62,080 bases of DNA, from the NCBI GenBank assembly GCA_964370165.1, contig CAYJIG010000006.1:1-62080 (forward strand), in the 5' to 3' direction. Made by a program: the position numbers and the translations under genes. Under the pieces are notes generated by a model. The model worked only from the letters and a program-made list of their open reading frames with translations. It had not been told where the DNA came from and made no database searches. Shown here piece by piece: positions 7,854 through 16,235 of the stretch. Every line of letters starts with the position of its first letter. Within the stretch, counting starts at the first letter, position 1. This DNA is from JAAYCI01 sp964370165. Lineage in GTDB: Bacteria > Bacillota > Clostridia > Oscillospirales > Ruminococcaceae.

Positions 7854-9629
7854 ATGAGCAGTAAAGGCACCATCCTGAAAGTGGCCGGCCCGCTTGTTAT
7901 TGCTGAGGGCATGCGCGACGCCAATATGTTTGACGTGGTACGTGTGTCGGACAGCCGTCTGATAGGCGAAGTTATAGAAATGCATGGCGACCAGGCCAGT
8001 ATACAGGTATATGAAGAGACAAGTGGTCTTGGCCCCGGCGCACCGGTGGAAAGTACCGGTATGCCGATGAGCGTGGAGCTTGGCCCCGGCCTTATCCAAA
8101 GTATTTACGATGGTATTCAGCGCCCGCTGGAAGTTATTAAAGCTAAAATTGGTGACAGACTGGAGCGCGGTGTTGAGGTACCCAGCCTTAATAGAGATAC
8201 TAAATGGCAGTTTGATGCTAAAATGAAAGCAGGCGACGAAGTTCAAGGTGGCGACGTTGTCGGCACAGTGCAAGAAACCGATGTGGTACTACATAAAATC
8301 ATGGTACCTCCCGGCATTACAGGCAAGCTGAAAAGTATCGACAGCGGCGCATATACTGTGGAAGAAACAGTGGCCGTGGTTGAGACAGAAAAAGGCGATG
8401 TACCGTTGCAACTGATGCAACGTTGGCCGGTACGTAAAGGTCGTCCGTATGCACAAAAACTTTCTCCGGACGTGCCGCTGATAACAGGTCAACGTGTGGT
8501 AGACACATTGTTCCCCATCGCAAAAGGCGGTACTGCCGCTGTACCGGGACCGTTTGGTAGCGGTAAAACAGTGGTTCAGCATCAGCTGGCAAAATGGGCC
8601 GATGCCGATATCGTTATATACATCGGTTGCGGCGAGCGTGGCAATGAGATGACCGACGTTTTGCTGGAGTTCCCCGAGCTGAAAGACCCGAAAACAGGCA
8701 AAAGCCTGATGGAACGTACCGTGCTGATTGCAAACACTTCCGACATGCCGGTGGCGGCGCGTGAAGCGTCTGTATACACAGGTATTACCATTGCGGAATA
8801 TTTCCGTGACATGGGCTACTCGGTAGCCTTGATGGCTGACTCTACCTCTCGTTGGGCCGAGGCCATGCGTGAGATGAGCGGACGTTTGGAAGAGATGCCC
8901 GGTGAGGAAGGTTATCCCGCATATCTTTCCAGCCGCTTGGCGCAGTTCTATGAACGTGCAGGCCGTGTGGTCACATTAGGTAGCGAGCAAAGAGAAGGCG
9001 CGCTTTCTGTTATCGGTGCGGTATCCCCCTCAGGTGGTGATATTTCCGAGCCGGTTACACAGGCTACACTTCGCATCGTGAAAGTGTTCTGGAGTCTTGA
9101 TGCTCAGCTGGCGTATGCACGTCACTTCCCGGCAATCAACTGGCTGACAAGTTACTCGCTATATCTTGACGATGTGGGCAAGTGGCTGGACGCCGAAGTT
9201 GAATCTGACTGGATGGAAAAACGTGGCCGCATAATGCTGTTGTTGCAAGAAGAGAGCGAGCTGGAAGAAATTGTGCAACTGGTTGGTATGGATGCACTTA
9301 GCCCGCCTGACCGCCTGAAAATGGAAGCCGCACGTAGTATTCGTGAGGACCTTTTGCACCAAGATGCTTTCCATGATGTGGACACATACAGCCCACTGCC
9401 AAAGCAATATAAAATGATGTCTTTGGTGCTTGATTATTACGACGCAGCACAAAGAGCTTTGGAAAAAGACGTTAATGTAAACGACTTGGCAAAGCTGAGT
9501 ATTCGCGAGGCTATCGGCCGTATCAAGTATCTGGAAGCAGATAAAGTTGAAGCCGAATACAAACGCATCAACGACGAAATAGATCGTGAAATAGAAGAAC
9601 TTGTACAAAAGCAGAAGGAGGAAATCTGA
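7854..9629 (+). CDS. ntpA: V-type ATPase catalytic subunit A
   Basis: This is the catalytic subunit, 591 residues from the chosen start. It has an N-terminal beta-barrel with GTILKVAGPLVIAEGM, the A-subunit-specific non-homologous insert (about residues 110-190), the P-loop GPFGSGKT near residue 233, the catalytic glutamate region GCGERGNEM, and ALMADSTSRWAEA. The ATG at 7854 is preferred to the one at 7842, which overlaps the ribosome binding site GAGAGGATGA. Its TGA overlaps the ATG of ntpB (ATGA), so A and B are translationally coupled for equal stoichiometry. Confidence 0.98.
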   Translation: MSSKGTILKVAGPLVIAEGMRDANMFDVVRVSDSRLIGEVIEMHGDQASIQVYEETSGLGPGAPVESTGMPMSVELGPGLIQSIYDGIQRPLEVIKAKIGDRLERGVEVPSLNRDTKWQFDAKMKAGDEVQGGDVVGTVQETDVVLHKIMVPPGITGKLKSIDSGAYTVEETVAVVETEKGDVPLQLMQRWPVRKGRPYAQKLSPDVPLITGQRVVDTLFPIAKGGTAAVPGPFGSGKTVVQHQLAKWADADIVIYIGCGERGNEMTDVLLEFPELKDPKTGKSLMERTVLIANTSDMPVAAREASVYTGITIAEYFRDMGYSVALMADSTSRWAEAMREMSGRLEEMPGEEGYPAYLSSRLAQFYERAGRVVTLGSEQREGALSVIGAVSPSGGDISEPVTQATLRIVKVFWSLDAQLAYARHFPAINWLTSYSLYLDDVGKWLDAEVESDWMEKRGRIMLLLQEESELEEIVQLVGMDALSPPDRLKMEAARSIREDLLHQDAFHDVDTYSPLPKQYKMMSLVLDYYDAAQRALEKDVNVNDLAKLSIREAIGRIKYLEADKVEAEYKRINDEIDREIEELVQKQKEEI

Positions 9630-11008
9630 TGCCAAAAGAGTATAGAACCATACAAGAGGTAGCAGGCCCTCTTATGTTGGTACGTGGCGTTTCAGATGTT
9701 GCCTACGACGAGCTTGGCGAGATTGAACTTGCCAGCGGTGAGCGTCGCCGTTGCAAGGTACTTGAAATAAACGGTGGCAACGCACTGGTACAGCTGTTTG
9801 AGTCTGCCAGTGGTATCAACCTTGAAAACTCCAAAGTGCGCTTTTTAGGGCGTAGCATGCAGCTGGGTGTTTCCGAGGATATGCTTTCTCGTGTGTTTGA
9901 CGGCCTTGGTCGTCCCATCGACGGCGGCCCCGACATTTTGCCGGAGTTTCGCCGTGATATCAATGGCTTGCCGATGAACCCTTCGGCTCGTTCATATCCA
10001 CAAGAGTTTATCCAAACAGGCGTTTCTGCCATTGATGGCTTGAACACTTTGGTTCGTGGCCAGAAGTTGCCTATTTTCTCGGGTAGTGGTTTGCCACATG
10101 CACAGCTAGCCGCACAAATTGCTCGTCAGGCAAAGGTGCGTGGTACTTCAGATCCGTTTGCTGTGGTTTTCGTGGCCATGGGTATCACGTTTGAAGAGTC
10201 GAACTTCTTTATCAACTCTTTCAAAGAATCCGGCGCTATCGACAGGGCTGTTATGTTTATCAACCTAGCAAATGACCCCGCCGTAGAACGTATCGCTATT
10301 CCTCGAATGGGTCTTACTGCCGCAGAATATCTAGCTTTTGACAGAGGCATGCACGTTTTGGTTGTCATGACCGATATCACAAACTACGCCGATGCTTTGC
10401 GTGAGGTTTCTGCCGCACGTAAAGAAGTTCCCGGTCGTCGTGGATATCCCGGCTACATGTACACCGACCTTGCTACACTGTACGAAAGAGCAGGACGTCT
10501 TGACGGCAACAATGGCTCCATCACAATGATTCCTATTTTGTCCATGCCTGAAGACGACAAAACTCACCCCATCCCTGACCTTACCGGATATATCACCGAG
10601 GGTCAGATCATCTTGGCACGTGATTTGTATCGTAAAGGCTTGCAACCACCCATCGACGTGCTACCCAGTCTTTCTCGTTTGAAAGATAAAGGTATAGGCG
10701 AAGGCAAAACCAGAGCTGACCATGCCAACACAATGAACCAGTTGTTTGCCGCATACAGCCGTGGTAAAAACGCAAAAGAGCTGATGACGGTGTTGGGCGA
10801 AGCTGCACTTACCGAGATTGACATTTTGTACGCTAAGTTTGCAGATGAATTTGAAGCGAAATATGTCAGCCAAGGCTACGAGACAAACAGGGATATTGAA
10901 GAAACCCTCAGCATTGGCTGGGAGCTACTGCGCATACTACCGCGCTCTGAGCTGAAACGTATCAACGACAAGTTCCTGGATGAGTATTATGCACCAAAAA
11001 GCGAATAA
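9629..11008 (+). CDS. ntpB: V-type ATPase regulatory subunit B
   Basis: This is the non-catalytic nucleotide-site subunit, 459 residues, forming the alternating A3B3 head. It begins EYRTIQEVAGPLMLVRGV and contains RGQKLPIFSGSGLPHAQLAA in place of a Walker A loop, as is normal for subunit B, and the PGRRGYPGYMYTDLATLYER segment. The start overlaps the ntpA stop by four bases. A 134-base gap separates it from ntpD. Confidence 0.98.
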   Translation: MPKEYRTIQEVAGPLMLVRGVSDVAYDELGEIELASGERRRCKVLEINGGNALVQLFESASGINLENSKVRFLGRSMQLGVSEDMLSRVFDGLGRPIDGGPDILPEFRRDINGLPMNPSARSYPQEFIQTGVSAIDGLNTLVRGQKLPIFSGSGLPHAQLAAQIARQAKVRGTSDPFAVVFVAMGITFEESNFFINSFKESGAIDRAVMFINLANDPAVERIAIPRMGLTAAEYLAFDRGMHVLVVMTDITNYADALREVSAARKEVPGRRGYPGYMYTDLATLYERAGRLDGNNGSITMIPILSMPEDDKTHPIPDLTGYITEGQIILARDLYRKGLQPPIDVLPSLSRLKDKGIGEGKTRADHANTMNQLFAAYSRGKNAKELMTVLGEAALTEIDILYAKFADEFEAKYVSQGYETNRDIEETLSIGWELLRILPRSELKRINDKFLDEYYAPKSE

Positions 11009-11142
11009 AACACGCTGAAATAAGGTATAAAAGCAAGAAAACACAATGCATAGCCGTGTGCTTGAGTGTTGAAAATCACTATCAAGGCATGGCGATGCAG
11101 AGTGTGTATAATCAAGACTAAAGAAGGATGCAGGAGGTTCCC

Positions 11143-11832
11143 ATGGCAAAAAAACAGGTGAACCCAACCCGTATGGAGCTCACCCGTACAAAAAGAAAGC
11201 TGACAACGGCCAAACGCGGCCACAAGCTTTTGAAAGATAAACGGGACGAGCTGATGCGTCAGTTTTTAGAGCTGGTACGGGTAAATAAGGATTTGCGTGA
11301 AAAAGTGGAAGAAGGCCTCAAAATGGCGGCCGGTAACTTTGCGTTGGCCAGAGCCTCAATGAGCGACGAGGTACTGGACACTGCTTTGCTTGCGCCCAGC
11401 CAAGAGATTTCTATCGAAGCTTCTCAGCGTAATATAATGAGTGTGCTTGTGCCGAATTTCGAGATAAAGACACGTAGCTCCGATGAAAGCAACATATATT
11501 CTTACGGCCTTGCCTTTACTTCAGGTGACTTGGACGATGCAGTAAAGAGCGTGGCTGATGTGTTGCCGGATATGCTGAAATTGGCAGAAGTGGAAAAAAG
11601 CTGTCAATTGATGGCGGCCGAGATTGAAAAAACTCGGCGGCGTGTTAATGCGCTGGAATATGTAATGATTCCGGGCATGCAGGAAACTATCAAGCAAATC
11701 ACCATGAAGCTGGACGAAAACGAGCGTAGCACACAAATTCGTCTGATGAAGGTGAAAGACATGATGTTGGCAGAGGCACATCGCTACGAAGAGCGTGCCG
11801 AGGAGAAATTCCAGCAGTCGGCAGAGGCATAG
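11143..11832 (+). CDS. ntpD: V-type ATPase central shaft subunit D
   Basis: This is the central rotor shaft, 229 residues. It starts AKKQVNPTRMELTRTKRKL and GHKLLKDKRDEL, the signature of subunit D, and ends with a second long helix, so the two termini form the antiparallel coiled coil inside A3B3. The ATG at 11143 is chosen because AGGAGG lies five bases before it; the ATG at 11128 precedes that site and would add MQEVP. A terminator follows 30 bases after the stop, closing the operon. Confidence 0.96.
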   Translation: MAKKQVNPTRMELTRTKRKLTTAKRGHKLLKDKRDELMRQFLELVRVNKDLREKVEEGLKMAAGNFALARASMSDEVLDTALLAPSQEISIEASQRNIMSVLVPNFEIKTRSSDESNIYSYGLAFTSGDLDDAVKSVADVLPDMLKLAEVEKSCQLMAAEIEKTRRRVNALEYVMIPGMQETIKQITMKLDENERSTQIRLMKVKDMMLAEAHRYEERAEEKFQQSAEA

Positions 11833-11863
11833 CTTGCGCTAAGCTTTCAGTAAACAAACACAG

Positions 11864-11897
11864 AGTGGCCACTTTAACCAAGGTGGTCACTTTATTT
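11864..11897 (+). terminator. Terminator of the V-ATPase operon
   Basis: AGTGGCCACTT and AAGGTGGTCACT form an 11-bp stem with two G-U pairs and a six-base loop, followed by a T-rich tract. It lies 31 bases after the ntpD stop. Confidence 0.75.
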
Positions 11898-11933
11898 GCG
11901 TGTGAATATCTATCAGAAATGCATTATAAATTG

Positions 11934-11959
11934 CTTAAATCAAATTTTATTGATTTAAG
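11934..11959. promoter_or_regulatory. ArsR-type operator O1 of the arsP operon
   Basis: A perfect inverted repeat, CTTAAATCA-N8-TGATTTAAG, with core ATCA-N8-TGAT. It ends two bases upstream of the -35 box. The same core, spacing and distance to the -35 box recur at 57950-57969 next to arsR. Confidence 0.75.
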
Positions 11960-11961
11960 TG

Positions 11962-11990
11962 TTGACTTTTGCTCTCCGGTGGTGTATACT
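11962..11990 (+). promoter_or_regulatory. Promoter of the arsP operon
   Basis: TTGACT-N17-TATACT, close to the sigma-A consensus, lies between two ArsR-type inverted repeats and about 60 bases upstream of the arsP start. Confidence 0.8.
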
Positions 11991-11994
11991 AATG

Positions 11995-12018
11995 TCAAAT
12001 CAAAAAATATTGATGTGA
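11995..12018. promoter_or_regulatory. ArsR-type operator O2 of the arsP operon
   Basis: TCAAATCA-N8-TGATGTGA, an inverted repeat with one mismatch and the same ATCA-N8-TGAT core, placed just downstream of the -10 box over the likely transcription start. Confidence 0.7.
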
Positions 12019-12049
12019 TGATTTTGGGCATAAGAAAGGTAGGCTCGTG

Positions 12050-13063
12050 ATGGAAATAGCAAAGTCGGCCTGGGATTTTTTGCAAACGCAAGTTTTGGGC
12101 ATGAAGTGGTTGAACGATACAGTGGGAAATATATTAAGTGGGTTTGGGCTTGATATCACCTCACCAATCGGTGGCAGTGTACAGTTTTTTATATATGATA
12201 TAATTAAAATAACAGTTTTGCTGTGTTCGTTGATTTTCATTATTTCGTATATCCAAAGTTATTTTCCGCCCGAAAGAAGTAGAAGAATACTTAGCCGATT
12301 TAAAGGCATTTGGGCAAATATAGTGTCGGCACTATTGGGCACAGTGACGCCTTTTTGTTCTTGTTCTTCCATACCGCTGTTTATGGGATTTACCAGCGCA
12401 GGATTACCGGTTGGTGTTACATTCAGCTTTTTGATATCGTCACCCATGGTGGATATCGGCAGCTTGGTGCTACTGATGAGTATATTTGGCTGGAAAGTTG
12501 CGGTGGTGTATGTTATAGTTGGCTTAACCATTGCGGTAATCGGAGGCACGTTGCTGGATAAAATGGGCATGCAAAAGTATGTGGAAGATTTTATCCTGAA
12601 TGCCGGAAATATAGACCTAGACTCGCCCGACCTCACAAAAAAAGATCGTATGATATACGCAAAAGAGCAAATGGTTTCCACATTCAAAAAAGTGTTTCCA
12701 TATATTTTGATAGGTGTGGGTATCGGCGCTGTTATTCACAACTGGATACCACAGGAAATAATTGAAAGTATACTTGGTAGCAACAATCCGTTTGGTGTTG
12801 TTTTAGCAACAATAGTGGGTATTCCTATATATGCCGATATCTTCGGAACCATTCCTATTGCAGAGGCATTACTTGGAAAAGGCGCACAGCTGGGAACAAT
12901 TCTTGCCTTTATGATGTCTGTTACCACATTGAGCCTACCGTCGCTTATCATGCTGAAAAAGGCAGTAAAACCTAGGTTGCTAGGTGCATTCATTGCGATA
13001 TGTGCAACGGGAATAATCATTGTAGGCTATTTATTTAATGCATTTCAATATATGCTTATATAG
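12050..13063 (+). CDS. arsP: ArsP-family permease (predicted organoarsenical/metalloid efflux)
   Basis: This polytopic membrane protein of about 337 residues belongs to the DUF318/ArsP permease family. It carries the family motif TPFCSCSSIPLF near residue 101, with the Cys pair proposed to bind trivalent arsenicals, and a second PMVDIGSL/IPIYADIFGT half, giving about eight helices in two repeats. ArsP proteins are known to export methylarsenite and related aromatic arsenicals. The ATG at 12050 is chosen; GTG at 12047 is equally possible, both served by GAAAGG. It heads a three-gene operon with a ferredoxin and a thioredoxin-like protein under ArsR-type operators, which supports a metalloid role. 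The exact substrate is inferred. Confidence 0.85.
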   Translation: MEIAKSAWDFLQTQVLGMKWLNDTVGNILSGFGLDITSPIGGSVQFFIYDIIKITVLLCSLIFIISYIQSYFPPERSRRILSRFKGIWANIVSALLGTVTPFCSCSSIPLFMGFTSAGLPVGVTFSFLISSPMVDIGSLVLLMSIFGWKVAVVYVIVGLTIAVIGGTLLDKMGMQKYVEDFILNAGNIDLDSPDLTKKDRMIYAKEQMVSTFKKVFPYILIGVGIGAVIHNWIPQEIIESILGSNNPFGVVLATIVGIPIYADIFGTIPIAEALLGKGAQLGTILAFMMSVTTLSLPSLIMLKKAVKPRLLGAFIAICATGIIIVGYLFNAFQYMLI

Positions 13064-13075
13064 GAGAGTTTGAAG

Positions 13076-13330
13076 ATGGCGCAAACATGGTATCCTGTAA
13101 TTGATTATACAGAATGTCTGGAATGCGGGGCTTGTATTCAAAAGTGTACGCATGGAGTTTATAATAAAGAAAAAGCTTTATCGCCTGTTGTTGAAAACCC
13201 GATAGAATGCATAGATCATTGTCATGGATGCGGAAACCTATGTCCTGCCGGAGCAATCACTTATGTAGGCGAGGATACAGGCTGGACACCTGAAAAAGGA
13301 AAGTCTATGTCTGGCTGTGGTTGCGATTAA
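13076..13330 (+). CDS. Small ferredoxin-like protein with two Cys clusters
   Basis: This 84-residue protein has a classic CxxCxxCxxxC cluster (CLECGACIQKC) and a second Cys group (CIDHCHGCGNLC) that fits a second 4Fe-4S site with altered spacing. The C-terminus ends in SGCGCD, adding two more Cys. Members of this 4Fe-4S dicluster group occur next to ArsP-type permeases and thioredoxin-like proteins in other anaerobes, from general knowledge. The ATG at 13076 is set by AGGAGAG eight bases upstream. It starts 12 bases after the arsP stop. Electron transfer to the adjacent thioredoxin-like protein, or metalloid binding by the Cys tail, is inference. Confidence 0.75.
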   Translation: MAQTWYPVIDYTECLECGACIQKCTHGVYNKEKALSPVVENPIECIDHCHGCGNLCPAGAITYVGEDTGWTPEKGKSMSGCGCD

Positions 13331-13378
13331 GTATAATATTAAATAAAAATACAAACCAGTTAATTAGGAGGATTTAAA

Positions 13379-13780
13379 ATGGCACTTTTCGGTTTTGGAA
13401 AAAAGAAAGAAGAAACACCATGTGGTTGTGCAGGTGGTTGCAATCCGGCACAAGCAGAAAATCAAGCTTCAGAGGGTTGTTGCGGAAGTGTTGATGCTCA
13501 AAGCATCGCAGCCGCAAAAGAAAACTTAGCAGACGGAGCTTCGGTGAAAGTATTGGGCTCGGGATGCAAAAAATGTAATCAGCTGGAACAAGCTACAAAA
13601 GAAGCCCTTGAAAACTTGGGCATGGATACGGCTATTGATCATGTGACAGACTTTTCGGCCATTGCAAGCTATGGCGTTATGACAACTCCTGCGCTGGTGG
13701 TAGACGGAAAAGTAGTATCGTACGGCAAGGTTTTGACAACAAGCGAAGTTGAAACGGTGTTAAATAAAGTTAGAGGATAA
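13379..13780 (+). CDS. Thioredoxin-like protein with Cys-rich N-terminal extension
   Basis: This 133-residue protein has a C-terminal small thioredoxin fold of the redox-active disulfide protein 2 type, with active site Cys63-Lys-Lys-Cys66 in GSGCKKCNQL and the cis-Pro segment MTTPALVVDGKVVS. The first 45 residues add five Cys (15, 17, 21, 34 and 35) in CGCAGGC and GCCG groups that look like a soft-metal or metalloid site. There is no signal peptide, so it is cytoplasmic. It is the last gene of the arsP operon, with AGGAGG before the ATG and a terminator after the stop. A role handing reduced arsenical to the permease is speculative. Confidence 0.8.
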   Translation: MALFGFGKKKEETPCGCAGGCNPAQAENQASEGCCGSVDAQSIAAAKENLADGASVKVLGSGCKKCNQLEQATKEALENLGMDTAIDHVTDFSAIASYGVMTTPALVVDGKVVSYGKVLTTSEVETVLNKVRG

Positions 13781-13790
13781 AAAACATATA

Positions 13791-13829
13791 AAAAAAGGTG
13801 AAACTTTTAATAAAGTTTCACCTTTTTTA
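13791..13829. terminator. Bidirectional terminator between the arsP operon and yjbQ
   Basis: A 17-bp perfect stem (AAAAAAGGTGAAACTTT and its complement) with a four-base loop. The A-tract and T-tract make it functional in both directions for the two convergent operons. Confidence 0.85.
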
Positions 13830-13840
13830 TGTATGCAAGC

Positions 13841-14242
13841 TTAGTTGCCAATAATTTGTACAAAAAACTTACGAGAACGTGGTCCATCAAACTCACAAAA
13901 ATAGATGCCTTGCCAAGTACCAAGGGCAAGTTGTCCGTTATGTATTGGTACACTCACGCTTTCGCCAACGCAAGAAGCTTTTAAATGTGCGGCAGAATTG
14001 CCTTCGAAATGCCGAAATTCCGCTCTATCGGGAAATGTTTTGTCTAAAGCAAAAAGAAAATCGGTGACAACATCCGGGTCAGCGTTTTCATTTATGGTAA
14101 TGGCGGCGGTGGTGTGAGGAGTGTATACAGTACAAATACCATCTTTCACACCGCTGTCAAGCAAGGCTTGCTTTACTTGTGATGTGATAAGTTTCATCTC
14201 GGAAGTTTTAGTTTCAATAAAGAAAGTTTTGATAAAAATCAC
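13841..14242 (-). CDS. yjbQ: YjbQ/UPF0047 family protein
   Basis: This 133-residue protein matches the YjbQ family: TPHTTAAITINENADPDV, HFEGNSAAHLKAS and LGTWQGIYFCEFDGPR, with conserved His and Glu lining a probable active site. Members have been reported to have weak thiamine-phosphate synthase activity; the true role is unclear. The GTG start overlaps the nitroreductase stop (GTGA). AAGGAG lies almost on top of the GTG, so initiation may depend on coupling with the upstream gene. It is the last gene of a three-gene minus-strand operon. Confidence 0.88.
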   Translation of the reverse strand: MIFIKTFFIETKTSEMKLITSQVKQALLDSGVKDGICTVYTPHTTAAITINENADPDVVTDFLFALDKTFPDRAEFRHFEGNSAAHLKASCVGESVSVPIHNGQLALGTWQGIYFCEFDGPRSRKFFVQIIGN

Positions 14243-14742
14243 TCCTTAAAACTCACAATTTCGTCCATTGATTTACGTGGACGTGCCGCCGGTGATTCAT
14301 CAGGATATCCCAGTGGCGTTACGGCGATAACGGTATATTCATCGGGAATATCAAGTATATCTTTTATTGTATCGTTTGTGAAAGCACCAAGCCAACACGT
14401 GCCAAGACCAAGATCGGCCGCCTTCATCATCATAAAACTGAGTGCAATGGAGCCGTTGACAGTGCCTCTGTTTTGTCCGCATACCATGAGTGGCAGATCT
14501 TTATGCGACACAACTAAAGTAACAGGTGCCTGCTCGACCATGTCTTGGTCGTGGCACGCAGTAACCAGTTTTTTTCGCAAATCAGGATTTGTGACCACAG
14601 TAAAGTGCCAATCTTGTGAGTTGCGGGAACTAGGCGCTAAACGCCCGGCTTCCAAAACAGCATTTAGCATGTCTGAGGGTATACTTTTATCTTGATAACG
14701 ACGAATACTCCTGCGAGAATGAAGAATTTCATCAAATGTCAT
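14239..14742 (-). CDS. Nitroreductase family protein (FMN-dependent)
   Basis: This 167-residue protein is a short member of the nitroreductase fold. HSRRSIRRYQDKSIP and GRLAPSSRNSQDWHF provide the FMN phosphate and ring contacts; LGLGTCWLGAF and VTPLGYPDE are the later conserved blocks. These enzymes reduce flavin-accessible electrophiles with NAD(P)H; the substrate is unknown. Its start overlaps the upstream peptidase stop as ATGA and its stop overlaps the yjbQ start, so the three genes are tightly coupled. Confidence 0.9.
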   Translation of the reverse strand: MTFDEILHSRRSIRRYQDKSIPSDMLNAVLEAGRLAPSSRNSQDWHFTVVTNPDLRKKLVTACHDQDMVEQAPVTLVVSHKDLPLMVCGQNRGTVNGSIALSFMMMKAADLGLGTCWLGAFTNDTIKDILDIPDEYTVIAVTPLGYPDESPAARPRKSMDEIVSFKE

Positions 14743-16103
14743 ACAGACTCCTCCTTGATGATATCAAATTGTTTTTCAGCTACCCAAATATTTCCCGACG
14801 AAGAGATAAGGAATAAAGACATGCGGTGTCCACCTACAAGTGTGCGATCAAATGTGACTTGCCCGTTGTCATCGGGATGCAAATAATAAAATAATCGCTG
14901 AGCGGTAGAGGCGTAGGCCTTACCGTCAGAAAGAGTAAAACACAAGGTATAAGAGGCAGAAGACGCCACGATATCTGCAATAACATCTTTTTCACCGTGG
15001 TATAAATACAGTTTATCGTCCTCTATGACGAGGTTTGACATCTGGCGCACAGGACAGCTTTTTCCCATGGATGGAAGCCCGGGCTCTAAGAAAAGTGCAA
15101 TTCCCGTGTATATTTTAGTAAAAGATGCAAGCGGCAGTTCTGTTTGCACGGTGTCATTACTTGCAGCGTTAGGGTCGCTTATAATAACGTATTCTGCACC
15201 ATTACGCTTTGCAAACCCATGAATAGTTATCAAATAACAATTATCAACATCTTCCGAGGCCGGCAAATCTTGTATGTCGTTACTTTCGCCGGTTTTTTCT
15301 GTCTGAGTTTGCGAATGAACATGAACAGCAACTGCCCTACCCAGCCACACCTCGCGTCTTAAGGCGGGAATACTGGTATAGGCAAGATAGCTGGAAAAAC
15401 CATATATGCCGGCAGTAGCACATAAAAAAGATAAGTTATCATAGTTTTTTTGAGTAAAATCATAAGAGCAATGCGCTATTTCTTCCGGAAGCAAATCACG
15501 CCCATATCGATTCATCATCATGCATAGGCTGGTTACGCTACAAATTTTACTTGCCAAAAGAGGATCACGTGTGTTACAAGAATATGCCGGTAAATGTAAA
15601 AGTTTATCATATGCAGATAACTTCTGACCAATTTGCTGGGTGGCGTTGGTAGACACTGCTAATAAATAAACACGTGGGCTGACGGTAGGAATATCACTAT
15701 ATAAAGAAATACGCATTTGCACTTTATCGGCAGGCGTAACACCTTCAGCCAAGCTAAGCACATATCCATCTACTTGTGCGATTTCATCAGAATCGGGCTT
15801 CGGACATGTGCGGGTAATATATGTGCCCCAAAGCCCGAAGCTGAACCATTTGCTCCACACACCACGGCTGGCAACCCTTACTTCCATCTCCACGCTGGTG
15901 CCTTTAGGTGTGTCTACATTCCAGCTGGGAATAAGGCCGAAGAATCCCTCACAAGAAAAAGATGTAGAGGTGTAAGTGCCTTGGTCAACATACTCGCCTG
16001 CGTGCCGACCAAGCTGAACACATCCTGACTCAACAGCGGCATTCTCAAAATAGCCGGGCGCGAAATCCGTCACACGGCGTAAAACAAAAAATCTACCTGC
16101 CAT
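14739..16103 (-). CDS. C39-like cysteine peptidase with N-terminal accessory domain
   Basis: This 454-residue protein has a C39-like papain fold from about residue 165: Cys188 in SKICSVTSLCMMM, His295 in LITIHGF and Asp310 in VIISDPNA form a plausible triad. Residues 1-155 are a beta-rich domain with WSKWFSFGLWG and repeated aromatic strands, possibly carbohydrate- or wall-binding. The C-terminal 100 residues form another beta domain. No signal peptide or membrane segment is seen, which is odd for a wall-directed peptidase. It heads the operon with nitroreductase and yjbQ. Substrate unknown. Confidence 0.7.
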   Translation of the reverse strand: MAGRFFVLRRVTDFAPGYFENAAVESGCVQLGRHAGEYVDQGTYTSTSFSCEGFFGLIPSWNVDTPKGTSVEMEVRVASRGVWSKWFSFGLWGTYITRTCPKPDSDEIAQVDGYVLSLAEGVTPADKVQMRISLYSDIPTVSPRVYLLAVSTNATQQIGQKLSAYDKLLHLPAYSCNTRDPLLASKICSVTSLCMMMNRYGRDLLPEEIAHCSYDFTQKNYDNLSFLCATAGIYGFSSYLAYTSIPALRREVWLGRAVAVHVHSQTQTEKTGESNDIQDLPASEDVDNCYLITIHGFAKRNGAEYVIISDPNAASNDTVQTELPLASFTKIYTGIALFLEPGLPSMGKSCPVRQMSNLVIEDDKLYLYHGEKDVIADIVASSASYTLCFTLSDGKAYASTAQRLFYYLHPDDNGQVTFDRTLVGGHRMSLFLISSSGNIWVAEKQFDIIKEESV

Positions 16104-16235
16104 CTTGCGCCCTCCTCTGTAGTTTGTTATGCTATAAATTAGAACAGATAAATATATACTCTTATTTTAGTCTAAAACAGTGTGCAAAACATGTCAAGCG
16201 AACAAGTATGAATAAACAATAAAATCATTAAAATT

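Noticed and set aside
7842..7854. Upstream ATG for ntpA adding MIHN.
   Set aside because: This ATG overlaps the ribosome binding site GAGAGGATGA that serves the ATG at 7854.
13070..13076. TTG start for the small ferredoxin-like protein.
   Set aside because: AGGAGAG is too close to the TTG, while its distance to the ATG at 13076 is normal.
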